31,647 bases of DNA from a virus. The stretch's first letter is position 1, and the number at the start of each line of letters is the position of its first letter. A program made the position numbers and the translations under genes. The notes under the pieces were generated by a model, which saw nothing but the letters and a program-made list of their open reading frames with translations, did not search any database and was not told the origin of the DNA. Positions 21,201 to 26,936 of this stretch are shown here, piece after piece. The stretch spans positions 1-31,647 of IMG/VR virus record IMGVR_UViG_3300022602_000289; one strand, given 5' to 3'.

Positions 21201-22554
21201 AAGACTAGCTCCTCCGCATACTACCTACTATGAAGTATCGGGTAATCAAACAGAGTTTATAATACATCCTTTAGAATCATATCCTCCTGGAATCTTTAGT
21301 CTATCAGCAATGAAAGTATTCCGAAATGGTGTACAGTTGAATAATGTATTAGATTTTGAACTAGTCAGAGAAACAAATACAATAGTATTTGAGACCAACG
21401 CTCTTAATGAGGGTGATGTACTGGCCATTGAAACGTTCAATGATGCCGCATATGATATAGATGAAACGACAGGTATATTAACTTTATTAAATCCTGTTAA
21501 CTCCGGTGATCTAGTTAGCATAACAACATTTACCAACGGAGATGCTAGCCAAATACGTACAGAACAGTTTGATTCTAATCTATCAAACCAATACACAATG
21601 TCAAGAGCTGTGCTAGATGATAGTTATGTTTGGGTATCAGTAGACGGAAAACCATTGGTGGCTAACATTGATTATGTTGTTTTAGATGACCATATCACTG
21701 TTGAAATATCTAATAACTATTCTTATAGTCTAGGATCTACGGTTCTTATAACTAGTATTAGTACTCAGGTTATTAATACCAGTATAGGTTATAGACAGTT
21801 TAAAGATATTTTAGGTAGAACACAATTTAAGAGAATCAGCGAATCAAACTCGACAGTTCTTACCAGAGATTTATTATTAACTGATACAGAAATCTATGTT
21901 AAAGATGCTAGTGTATTAACAATACCTAGTCCGTCTACAAATATTCCTGGAGTTATTTTTATTAACTCTGAAAGAATAGAATATATGTCCATAAATGGTA
22001 ATATATTAAGTATAATAAAAAGATCAACATTAGGAACAGGTGCTGGCCTAGACTATCCTGCAAATACAATAGTCGTAGATGCCGGATTTATACAATCAGT
22101 TCCGGACAGAAGTTTTACATTTATACAAAATCTTATAACTACTAATACGTCGACTTATACAATATCTACATCAACTACAAAACAAACAGGTGACGGAATA
22201 ACATTAACTGCTAACATATCTGGTAAAGACCAAATTGAAGTATGGTATGCAGGCCGTCAGTTGTCTAAAACAGAACAAATATCTCATAATAATAATATAG
22301 GATTTGACAGCGGAGAAAATAATAGCGATACAGTAATACCTCCAGAGTTTACTGTAGATGTAGCGTCTCAGACTTTAACTTTAATGCCCATCGATGGGTT
22401 AAATCAAGGAATGCGACTAACAATAATACAAAGAAAAGATGGTGTTTGGCAATACCCTGGACAGAGTTTACTAGATGGTACTACAGCACAATCAAACTTC
22501 TTACTACAGAGGCAGTCTGGAATACCGGATAAATATCAATATGAATCAAACTGA
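9259..22554 (+). CDS. Giant baseplate structural protein in the gp7 position (4431 aa)
   Basis: One uninterrupted 13.3-kb frame, 5 nt after gp6 and preceded by GAGAGG. T4 gene 7 (1032 aa), the wedge initiator partner of gp6, holds this position, so a gp7-like role is inferred from synteny; no gp7 identity is visible. Many blocks match the giant virion proteins of large myoviruses: ITINRASRDLNPWTRYNRW near 357-375, WWDEYYGPYPY near 1130, FGDWGPAENAWRRSSNWPF from 1211, HVGELWWD and YEWVES at about 2681-2726, EIKPYHTQVRNY near 3274-3285, and MPGKQLNQVMQGAEYAG near 3564. Between them are seven FG-GAP-like repeats (2088-2590), two G-x-GY/PxV beta repeats (2995-3050, 3345-3415) and hairpin repeats with V-NG...DY patterns (about 3800-4175). 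An Asp/Phe-rich loop sits at 332-349. No membrane segments or enzymatic motifs were recognised. It ends in TGA, overlapped by the next start. Confidence 0.85.
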   Translation: MARQSVNLLPTYYQTDKNSKFLSSTLDQLIQPPNIERLNGFVGSKLSPNYNPSTDNYISDPQPLRNNYQLLPALVIKNNDGSPIKAFGYDDLINQLSFYGSDTGNLDRIFRPDFYSYDPKIDWDKFVNYDQYYWLPTGPQPILVTGIQREVTSTYTVTDSSDNNFFVFTPDGLTPDPLLTLYRGVTYVFNITSKYHLYIKTSQVPGPNDLYSVDIQNNGINKGQIIISVTDTTPDLLYYDSDDGRVAGGQIVIKQAIENSSINVDDEIVGKANYVTYNGIQFINGMVVRFGGDVIPKTYANNTYIVEGVGDSITLVNFANLKTPENTASQYDDGFDDKPFDEYPFDDFETLPLVPEYITINRASRDLNPWTRYNRWFHRNVIEAAATANGSVFVLPNSSVASRPIIEFKPNIKLFNFGTVGVAPVDYIDTVTHDAFNSVEKSSGYWIDGNELQEGDRIIFNADTDPLTRGKIFRVHFVSIKDLSHDPFQSANMVISLIPTDDHEPVTGSVLVVKQGASYAGTSWHLTVQNGLDTWIEAQQHNIRNQAPYFDVVDDSGNSFSSYSSNFIGTKIFGYQIGTGISDSVLGFPLNYQSSGLESTYLFENYFMTDTVINIGPKSNATIPVSSGYLLHDNQYINVWTPAAEYKLAVQQFQVIHDQTSAINITVFDNPGYLTDLNATVFVNDKKYLSTEFSITTSTTGTAVVNFTSPLTASVTGHRVLFNFYTTAVPNSTGIYETPINLSNNPLNGPISQFTLSEVIDHVRDMTNRDPAFVGSFPGASNLGILPNISHYGSRFISNKNSFSFAQYFISDQEHSLVNSIRLAGDDYNQFKLNFIKTISQYPLDGYTPADAVDYVLTTLNENKNTSSPYLYSDMVPYGTDKKVRTYKVTDSRNVSYAITNVFDKTVLSNQAIIVYLNETQLVYGTDYTFDSIDPAVNISTPLNPYDVIVINEYINTDGCYVAPTPTKLGMYPSFTPMLYADHSYIKGPTNVIQCHDGSIIVAFDDYRDNIILELETRIYNNLKTSYDPNLFDINSILPGVFRNNEYSYSEVYKLIQDLFVKWSVTYNVTYDKNLTYNIDEHKTYNYKSATDYIFGGNFVGSWRAIYKYYFDTDRPDLCPWEMLGFYIKPDWWDEYYGPYPYTAGNARLWADLEAGYIAQGTRQGFDTLYARPGLSKIIPVDDSGNLYDIREWAGLAQNDNIPQPGQNWAFGDWGPAENAWRRSSNWPFAVQILLALSKPLDYANKMFDTSRMTLNKAGQYTFSAANEFISPNIVSIHSDVVNNQVVRAAGYGVYVVEIGKKRRNDYVSYLKDQLANGNFNLFLKMGGFVSQNQLLVTVDAYNLATQEPTPFLPNENYKVFFNTSNPVFSIGISGVIIIKSEGTYLIRGYDKKDLYFTIFNPIHQLTDVSLTVGGKPESYLTWTSGQSYQSGQIVFYQSAYYRVTTNHVAGTTFNIKYYQQLSSLPVIDGISVTKASKFETTETVIEYGTTMNSIQEVYDFLSGYGHWLESQGFVFNEYSDQFNQNINWDFSASEFIYWTAQNWSNNSVITLSPFADVLKFKYQEGVVDNVLDSFYEYALYQADGTPFPAQNFNITRSSGIIEINSQAVPQGIFYARLNLVQKEHAIIFDNSTVFGDIIYDEESGYRQLRMNIVGFRTADWNGDFFSPGFIYDNASISQWTPYANYMPADVVQYVGKYYSAINKITGTETFNFSQWYLLPAAPTAQLLPNFDYKISQFEDFYSLDTDNFDASQQKMSQHLTGYSPRPYMDNIFADATAQYKFYQGYIKEKGTLNSIIKLEKSSTANMLGTISINEEWAFRAGAYGSYSSYQEIELPLREGDFVENNQAIQFVDSKPVNPFDVVSYITPTDLLITPSNYHSNSTFIVSSSTYKINNLVYPTAGYVRLDDATYTFTTTNAIIQSTNNSKWNDGDIFWVGFDNNTGWDVFRYTHKTAYITTATASGPNIIFYTNANHGLQIGEIISINNFYSTLNGVYVVTAVPLSTQFVVESTNFVPQNFKGEGLIFAFASVRFSNVDDIAGFPYAAKIQSGEMFWVDDNGTGKWAVYRKTNNYSSEIINAPIYQPTAEFGYNIVKQATSSTVVISAAHYYYSQEHYGRIYVFNADPATGSLTKIFDYGLDTTDQRLITDQTPFGDALFYDEEDDVIFAAASYATTSTTDAYRSSGIVKISGIIRSELGKEVTYANMFGHAQGERFGSSIYVQRTKTNKRVLIGGPGEVLSTATKGIVYVYDMFISPNGYTYHSQTGTDVINGGSGASFDVTPVNEKYVVSLTTSTGTAYAVNSEIVIRGDSLGGLYPDNNLNIKVRAVNSNGSIVGISTTSTNGIARYKSFTIASTASITAPAVATTGSEFGYTIVGNQDGSLIAISAPGLHHSTGGVFVYTYDNTTNQYVELEQLDPTIPIVPGNRFGTKMVMNDLGTHLVVATSLISDGRTEPGKLVVYEWTGTQFSYIQTIDNPATSPINFGSALSITPAGDTLAVTGQGSPYFNDIIFDGGATTFDNLSCLFGETVRESGSAYIYQRYNKKFIFAQELINGSIDAGGNYGFNIALDNNFAYVGNPDFTSGKSGSVYLWNKVDRSNIGLGQYRIQDDLIDLSLIDNAYTLDTLKDTVLDYLDIVDPVKDRLPGLAEQELTYKTSFDPAIYSIGGDTVVVDTTKSWEEEHVGELWWDISAVKYVWYEQGDIAYRKNAWGKIFPGSSIDVYEWVESTYLPSKWASLADTPTGLTLNISGQPKNNDDSIYSSRQIFDKSTGQFTTLYYYWVKNKTIIPNGRARRLSSYDVASLINDPRGYGLKYISLISSNGLAINNYKNKLISNRIDLNIAYNVVDTTVNKHTEWILLQEGDENNQPTPALNQKLFDSLLGHDVLGNKVPDPSLSFRQAYGIQIRPRQSMFINRIEALRNLINYANLTMQDMRITGFISFKNLNLKDEIPNILLGEYDQVVEDSIALDIIGTTNFKTARLSSEVLNGRLIRIKVEDPGYGYLIAPTVTVGDGTSIAKIQTILDDQGRVIDAVIINAGSGFVSAPDLLVRPYTVILKVDPIYNTRWSKYVWTGINWLRAYTQTYDTTQYWKYVDWQDATYNLYKSISYAVDSVYEAQELSLNVGDYIKVQNGGDGNYVILRKTDGTVGTFDDNFDIVYSQNGTIQILDKVWNVSASDFGFDEITPFDQSLYDQTPDTELMNILTALHKDVFAGVNRINWNTFFFTAVKYALIEQPFLDWAFKTSFIDVKNLAGVLDQRATYRYQDPTWYNDYINEIKPYHTQVRNYQVNYQIGESNSAPWEPTATYTTDFDLPSYYDEVTGKFTVVTTSSSLINQYPYAGWYNNYSLSVGSIILENGGSGYRVVPKVDIIPALGDTGHGATAQAYIANGSISKILVTNPGKGYTIQPTVMISGGGNLALTTATAYALLENNLVRTNFVRMKFDRISVSTPINRDIGVSSIVTATIISDGSHNSFELPWAASPLKLDTTVTLDNILVLKSTFTVTNYTKAFTTGNNLTSYEKQYSNIDLNFVPKKGQVLVVTFKKNIELYNASERIQDYYNPNVNMPGKQLNQVMQGAEYAGINVEGLPFDYDRGFGDIGFGSSDWGDVIPDVYYYTVTTSTHSQAFTVPSVSTGTLLNVYVESWGPLNSNTTTNILLNSIRVDGTNTYGVTVNTGTGGPIVVQIASNAFTSTSVYSKVVFRTPEQNSSILSTNIDTVIDGGKLSTFSDNTFNTALGYRPSDIIIDGDAFITPKTSYGPEELLSGQVQDTLAINVFTEVPSGSPLIVTQNAYITATGVTTIVPLKLLPVSTGSIMVSFNQKYLAYGIDYTVDYSFNRLILNAQSQTGVLGITVVEVGGIDLLSSYSQTTFATDTATISSRNPFKNIGSIYVTVNGVTAVENGPGLGYTFTANKKNIGVVNLYGMGIGVHAIQCWFFKPTYKAYSEVKEQLISITNTTSTFNLIQVPGNQGPYEAQAIVTVNGLRLAPPHTTYYEVSGNQTEFIIHPLESYPPGIFSLSAMKVFRNGVQLNNVLDFELVRETNTIVFETNALNEGDVLAIETFNDAAYDIDETTGILTLLNPVNSGDLVSITTFTNGDASQIRTEQFDSNLSNQYTMSRAVLDDSYVWVSVDGKPLVANIDYVVLDDHITVEISNNYSYSLGSTVLITSISTQVINTSIGYRQFKDILGRTQFKRISESNSTVLTRDLLLTDTEIYVKDASVLTIPSPSTNIPGVIFINSERIEYMSINGNILSIIKRSTLGTGAGLDYPANTIVVDAGFIQSVPDRSFTFIQNLITTNTSTYTISTSTTKQTGDGITLTANISGKDQIEVWYAGRQLSKTEQISHNNNIGFDSGENNSDTVIPPEFTVDVASQTLTLMPIDGLNQGMRLTIIQRKDGVWQYPGQSLLDGTTAQSNFLLQRQSGIPDKYQYESN
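15520..17040 (+). repeat. Seven FG-GAP-like repeats (predicted beta-propeller) in the giant protein
   Basis: Within the giant protein, seven segments each begin with a Tyr/Phe-Gly pair, run into a beta strand of the type 'vviSAP' and end in a 'G.vyvy' strand. The repeat starts are F2088, F2152, F2214, F2370, F2427, F2483 and Y2562. Examples are FGYTIVGNQDGSLIAISAPG and FGTKMVMNDLGTHLVVATS, with closing strands such as GRIYVF, GIVYVYD, GVFVYTYD and SGSVYLWN. This is the arrangement of integrin-alpha-like FG-GAP propellers, and seven is the usual blade number. A non-propeller insert of about 95 residues separates repeats 3 and 4. The calcium-binding DxDxDG loops of classical FG-GAP blades are not evident. 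Confidence 0.65.
18241..18411 (+). repeat. Beta repeat copy 1 (GYGY...PTV...GSGF) in the giant protein
   Basis: Residues about 2995-3051 read as paired half-units: DPGYGYLIAPTVTVGDG, a short strand and turn, then IINAGSGFVSAPDLLV. The pattern is N/D-P/A-G-x-G-[YF]-x(3)-P-x-[VL]-x-[VI]. A second copy lies at 19297-19500. This motif is frequent in giant marine phage tail proteins and probably forms stacked beta hairpins. Confidence 0.6.
19297..19500 (+). repeat. Beta repeat copy 2 (GSGYRVVPKV...GKGYTIQPTV) in the giant protein
   Basis: Residues about 3347-3414 contain ENGGSGYRVVPKVDIIPA, then a GHGATAQAYIANGSISKILV connector, then TNPGKGYTIQPTVMISGGG. It matches copy 1 at 18241-18411 in motif order and spacing. 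The two copies are diverged in nucleotide sequence, so they are protein-level rather than recombinogenic DNA repeats. Confidence 0.6.
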
Positions 22555-23194
22555 GACTAATAAAATGCAAGAAATATCACGCAAACCCGACGAATATGGC
22601 AATATTGCCATAAGAGGACACATCAAAATCTCTGATGTAACTGAAAAAACTCCTGTTGTTTTAATAGATAAGTTTAATGCTATACATTATGAAAACTTTA
22701 GTATGGCACTAGCTCAAAGTATTGGAGATCAAACACAGGGTTGGATTTCAGAAATGGCATTTGGTAATGGGGGAAGCAATATAGACCCTACAGGAATTAT
22801 TACCTATCTTACACCTAACACCGTTGGAGTAAATGCAGGATTATATAATCAAACTTATTATAAAAATGTCGACGGTAATAGTATTTTAAATAAAGATCCT
22901 AGCAGGAATTTTATGGAGGTTAGACATATAACAGGTGCGTATTATACAGATGTTTTAGTTACCTGTTTATTAGATTTTGGAGAACCTAGTGATCAAAGTG
23001 CTTTTGATAATAGCACACAGGCGCAAGGAATGTATGTTTTTGATGAATTAGGATTAAGAGCCTACAGTCCTAATGGACCAGGAACTGGTCCTTTACTGAC
23101 ACATGTTATTTTTCATCCTGTACAAAAATCTCTTAACAGGCTTATACAAATTGATTATACAGTAAGGATCCAAAGCCTATCAACTGGAATGTAA
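22541..23194 (+). CDS. Small virion structural protein downstream of the giant gene
   Basis: I do not recognise a named family. The frame is open back to an ATG at 22475, but that would lie 80 nt inside the giant gene. The preferred start is ATG 22541 (217 aa, overlap 14 nt, GGAT about 13 nt upstream). ATG 22565, starting MQEISRKPDEYG, is a good alternative (209 aa, no overlap). The protein is soluble and beta-rich. It includes a GHIKISDVTEKTPVVLIDKF stretch, an EMAFGNGGSNIDPTGIITYL region and a C-terminal THVIFHPVQKSLNR followed by an IDYTVRI strand. Similar 'virion structural' proteins occur between wedge genes and fibre genes in marine T4-like phages, so a baseplate-periphery or fibre-attachment role is plausible. 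T4 gene 8 holds this position, but I see no gp8 likeness. It ends 2 nt before the first fibre gene. Confidence 0.72.
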   Translation: MNQTETNKMQEISRKPDEYGNIAIRGHIKISDVTEKTPVVLIDKFNAIHYENFSMALAQSIGDQTQGWISEMAFGNGGSNIDPTGIITYLTPNTVGVNAGLYNQTYYKNVDGNSILNKDPSRNFMEVRHITGAYYTDVLVTCLLDFGEPSDQSAFDNSTQAQGMYVFDELGLRAYSPNGPGTGPLLTHVIFHPVQKSLNRLIQIDYTVRIQSLSTGM

Positions 23195-23196
23195 AC

Positions 23197-25095
23197 ATGG
23201 GAAATAACTATACAGCATATCACGCCGATCAATCAATACCTTCTATATCTATTCCCGAACAACAATCGGTTACAGTAAGTGAAGGTGAAAATGGTAGTGC
23301 CCTAACATTAGTTGGAAGAAACTATCCTAGTTATGCTCAGGCTTTCAATCAAAACTTTTTATCTTTATTAGAAAACTTTGCTTCTGGAACAGCGCCGTTG
23401 TTGGCTCCTACTGGACAGTTATGGTATGATACAACTAACAGAGTTTTAAAAGTCAACGATCCTGGCTACGGTTGGATCCCTGTTAACGGAGTGTGGAGCG
23501 ATAATGGAGATCCTACTTCCTTAAATCTACAGACAAACATCGGTGATATATATGTCGATAAGGCAACTGGCATTGTATACATTTATACAGGCACATGGGT
23601 ATCTTTAAATTCAAATACAAATACAGGTGCAAAGTCTGGTCCGTACCCTACTGAAATCTTAGACAAATCAGGTAACACTCATAATGTTATAATAATGTAT
23701 CTAGATGATATAGCTTTAGAAATAATAGCTAAAGAATCATTTACGCCTGCTCAGGTTATAGATGGATTTGTAAATTTAATTCCGGGTATTAACATAAGCA
23801 CGAAGGCATTTAACGGAGTAACTCCTTTAATAAACGGAGTATCATCTGTTGCTCTATCACTAAAACAAATTAACAACAACGGCACTTCTCAAGTAGTTGC
23901 TGGTAATTATTTTATGAGAAATAATACTGCACAGGAGGGAATGAATGGGCAGTTGATTATTAATAATGATGGTGGTATTAAAATAGGAGCAACAACTTCT
24001 ACGTTCTTATTACAAAAAAATGGAGCAAAGGCAGTATTTCAAAATACATTAGCTGGTGGAAGTTTTAACTTTTTAACTTATAATAATGGGATTCCTAATT
24101 ATATTTTAACTCTAGACGGAAGTACAAATAGAGTAGGAGTAGGTGCTAACTTAAATAATTCTTATCCTGCCGTTGAGCTAGATGTATTTGGCAGTTTAAG
24201 GGCGTCTAACAATCTTTATGTAAACACCTCGACTAATAGTGTCATAAGTCCAGCAACCGCAAATATTAATGGTAATGTTTTTATAACAAGTAACCTGCAA
24301 ATAGGATACCCTGTAACTCCAAATCCTGCTAGCGGCCAGTCGTTGATAGTTAACAATCAATCAACATTTATCAGTACAGCTACTTTTTCTAGTGGAATAC
24401 AAACTTCAAATACGATTACAAACTCGCAGGCTGTTTTCAATGACATTGGTTCGAGAACTGTGCCCTTTAATGCTGTATATGCTAGAATATTTGGATCTTC
24501 TAATCTGTCATCCCAGTTTTATGGAAACTTTAACGGACCGGCACAGACTTTAAGTAATAAAAAGACTATTGGAATGTCTGGAGTTATTAATTCTGATTCC
24601 AAAATATTTGATGGAAATAGTAATGTAACATTAGATACCACAGTTAGTCCCAGTATTATAACTAGTTCTACAAACTATCCAGGATTAGCAGGAGCAGAAC
24701 TAACTGCAGACCCAACTGATCAAATATTAGTTTATTCTAGCGTTCAGTTAGCTAACGGAAACGGAAATGGTCTTTTTAATATTACAAAAGAAGCATTTTT
24801 AGCAGATTTATATACAAGTATATTAGTTACAGGTATGATAATACCCTATGCTGGAACTGTTGCGCCAAATGGTTGGTTATTCTGCGATGGAACTCCACAG
24901 GACAGATATGGTCCAATCACTAGCAACTTATACAGCGTTATTGGTACACAATACGGAGCAAGAAATGCTAATGAATTTTTATTACCTAACTTAAACGGAC
25001 CAAGTAGTAACGGTCCGTTCACATTGTATACAAATTCTAGTACATACCTAACATCGCAAGGTCCTGTGGGCGTACGATATATTATAAGGCTATAA
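23197..25095 (+). CDS. Tail fibre/collar protein A (shared N-terminal module, tail-collar C-terminus)
   Basis: A 632-residue fibre-type protein, first of four paralogues in a row. The N-terminus has the shared module: SALTLVGRNYPSYAQAFNQN, LLENFASG and GQLWYDTTNRVLKV within about residues 34-90, followed by a second weaker unit with IGDIYVDKATGIVYIY. The middle is a beta-rich Asn/Thr/Ser shaft with an NRVGVG...AVELDVFGSLRASNNLYV unit of the kind seen in phage fibre repeats. Residues about 547-600 form a phage tail-collar domain: GMIIPYAGTVAPNGWLFCDG followed by a FLLPNLNG close. Collar domains in T4 gp12-type short fibres lie next to the receptor-binding tip. It lies 2 nt after the preceding stop, with only a weak GGA ribosome site, and its own stop is 1 nt before the next gene. 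Receptor binding is inferred. Confidence 0.83.
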   Translation: MGNNYTAYHADQSIPSISIPEQQSVTVSEGENGSALTLVGRNYPSYAQAFNQNFLSLLENFASGTAPLLAPTGQLWYDTTNRVLKVNDPGYGWIPVNGVWSDNGDPTSLNLQTNIGDIYVDKATGIVYIYTGTWVSLNSNTNTGAKSGPYPTEILDKSGNTHNVIIMYLDDIALEIIAKESFTPAQVIDGFVNLIPGINISTKAFNGVTPLINGVSSVALSLKQINNNGTSQVVAGNYFMRNNTAQEGMNGQLIINNDGGIKIGATTSTFLLQKNGAKAVFQNTLAGGSFNFLTYNNGIPNYILTLDGSTNRVGVGANLNNSYPAVELDVFGSLRASNNLYVNTSTNSVISPATANINGNVFITSNLQIGYPVTPNPASGQSLIVNNQSTFISTATFSSGIQTSNTITNSQAVFNDIGSRTVPFNAVYARIFGSSNLSSQFYGNFNGPAQTLSNKKTIGMSGVINSDSKIFDGNSNVTLDTTVSPSIITSSTNYPGLAGAELTADPTDQILVYSSVQLANGNGNGLFNITKEAFLADLYTSILVTGMIIPYAGTVAPNGWLFCDGTPQDRYGPITSNLYSVIGTQYGARNANEFLLPNLNGPSSNGPFTLYTNSSTYLTSQGPVGVRYIIRL

Positions 25096-25096
25096 G

Positions 25097-26926
25097 ATGG
25101 CATACACGATTTATAACACAGATGGTAGTATATTATTAACTTTAGCAGACGGTGAAACTGATTCTGTTACAACTAGCCTTACTCTTATTGGTAGGAATGT
25201 AAATTCATACGGTCAGTATTTTAATAATAACTTAATTAAACTAATGGCCAGTTTCTCTGGCCCCAACGAACCGATTAATCCTATAGTTGGACAACTATGG
25301 TATGATACTTCAACAGGCAGAGTAAAAGTTTATGATGCTAATCAAGTGTTTAGTCCTATTACAGGTATTTTACCTGGCACTTCAGTTCCTGTTGATTTAG
25401 TATCAAACGATTTATGGTATGATACAGTTAACAAACAACTGTATTATCAAGAGCTTGGATTAAATCAACCTACACTGATTGGACCTGTTGATACTGCGTT
25501 GTATGGCAGTACCGGATTAAAAACTGAAACAGTTTTAGGTTCTGATGCTAACTATTATAATATTACTAAACTATATACAGCTGGTAACTTAATTGGTATT
25601 TTATCTACCAGTAGTTTTACTCTTGCCGTTAGTACAGCAGGAATGACCACTGTAGGTATAGGATTAAACTTAAACACAACTATACCCGGTGTACGTTTTA
25701 TAGGAACTGCTACAAGTGCCGATGCTATACAGGGCATATCTGTTGGTAACTTCCTTCGTAGTGATATTAATACTACTACGTTTGGTGCATTCACTATTGA
25801 TAATAACATTGGTTTAAATATTATTAACAGTGCGTTAGATAATATCAACATATACACTGATCCAGGTACACACGAAGCAACTATACAGTATGGAACTAGA
25901 AATGCTCCATTAAGAATACAGGTAACATCTAGTTCTTCTGGATTGGTAAACGTAGTCTATGCTACTCCTAACTATGTTGGTATATGGAATTCTACTCCTC
26001 AATATCCTTTGGATGTAGTAGGTGATACTAGAATACAGGGAAATCTTTTAGTTGCAGGCACAGTTACTAGTATTATTTCATATAACTTAGAAGTCAACGA
26101 GCCGACTATAACATTGGGATACGGACAGTTATCTCCGTCTGACAGTTTTGTTAATGGTGGGGGAGTTATTGTTACCGGTACTACCGCACATACATTGTTA
26201 TGGATGAATGACGGCACTGGATGGAATAGTAATGATAACTTCAATCTTACCAGCGGTGCATCAGTTTATCAAATTGGCGGACAAACTGTATTAACACAAA
26301 ATCAGTTAGGATCATCAATAACCAGCGCACCTGGATTAGTTAGTTTAGGTGCCTTGACTAGTTTAACAGTGGCTGATATAACTGTCTCTGGAAATACTGT
26401 AGCATCAACTAGCGATTTAATATTAAATCCATCTAGCTCAGTTATCAATGCTAGTAGCAGTACAATTATAAATGTAGCAGATCCTGTAAATCCTACCGAT
26501 GCTGCCAACAGAGAATTTGTCTTAAACACTTTTCAACTATCACATGCTAACGCATTGTCGATGACATTAGATGTTACTGAGTTTTCAACTTTGTTCCCTA
26601 GTGTTAACGCAGGAGTTAAGACCTATTTAGATTTAATGTTCCCTGTAACAAATACAGGCACAGATGTAGTATTCAACTTACCTAACGGATCTAGAGCTAA
26701 AGTATTATGCGGTACAACATCAGTACCTGCTACTACAACCACTGTGGTAGTTAACTACTCAACTCAACTAGTTGATCAAAACGGAGTACAAAGTAGTGCA
26801 TTGGTTGTAGATGGTAGAGCTGGTGCTATAGCGGCACATACAGATCCTAATACATTTATTCCTGTCACTACATATACTGTACAGACATGGAAAGTTGAAG
26901 GTAGTGTATGGACATTTATAGCTTAA
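25097..26926 (+). CDS. Tail fibre protein B (shared N-terminal module)
   Basis: A 609-residue fibre-type protein. The shared N-terminal module is clear: YTIYNTDGSILLTL, then SLTLIGRNVNSYGQYFNNN and GQLWYDTSTGRVKVYD by about residue 80, and a second NDLWYDTVNKQLYY unit near 110-125. Around residues 300-370 it has a PLDVVGDTRIQGNLLVAG unit followed by NEPTITLGYGQLSPSDSFVN and a GGG-ViV-TGTT-H-LLWM strand. That block recurs in T4-like fibre shafts, where it is followed by 'W.sn' motifs as here (TGWNSNDNF). The C-terminus (VTTYTVQTWKVEGSVWTFIA) is not a collar domain, so this paralogue probably ends in a different tip or acts as a connector. AAGG precedes the ATG, and the gap from gene A is one base. 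No signal peptide or enzymatic motif is visible. Confidence 0.8.
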   Translation: MAYTIYNTDGSILLTLADGETDSVTTSLTLIGRNVNSYGQYFNNNLIKLMASFSGPNEPINPIVGQLWYDTSTGRVKVYDANQVFSPITGILPGTSVPVDLVSNDLWYDTVNKQLYYQELGLNQPTLIGPVDTALYGSTGLKTETVLGSDANYYNITKLYTAGNLIGILSTSSFTLAVSTAGMTTVGIGLNLNTTIPGVRFIGTATSADAIQGISVGNFLRSDINTTTFGAFTIDNNIGLNIINSALDNINIYTDPGTHEATIQYGTRNAPLRIQVTSSSSGLVNVVYATPNYVGIWNSTPQYPLDVVGDTRIQGNLLVAGTVTSIISYNLEVNEPTITLGYGQLSPSDSFVNGGGVIVTGTTAHTLLWMNDGTGWNSNDNFNLTSGASVYQIGGQTVLTQNQLGSSITSAPGLVSLGALTSLTVADITVSGNTVASTSDLILNPSSSVINASSSTIINVADPVNPTDAANREFVLNTFQLSHANALSMTLDVTEFSTLFPSVNAGVKTYLDLMFPVTNTGTDVVFNLPNGSRAKVLCGTTSVPATTTTVVVNYSTQLVDQNGVQSSALVVDGRAGAIAAHTDPNTFIPVTTYTVQTWKVEGSVWTFIA

Positions 26927-26936
26927 GGAATATTGA

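Noticed and set aside
21246-21596. Minus-strand open frames over 90 codons (also at 4082-4357, 7354-7668 and 17214-17531)
   Set aside because: Each lies wholly inside a well-supported plus-strand gene, has no family likeness and no ribosome site. They are antisense shadows of AT-rich coding DNA.
22475-22540. ATG at 22475 as the start of the 217-aa structural protein
   Set aside because: It would overlap the giant gene by 80 nt, against a genome-wide pattern of overlaps of at most a few bases. Starts at 22541 or 22565 fit better.
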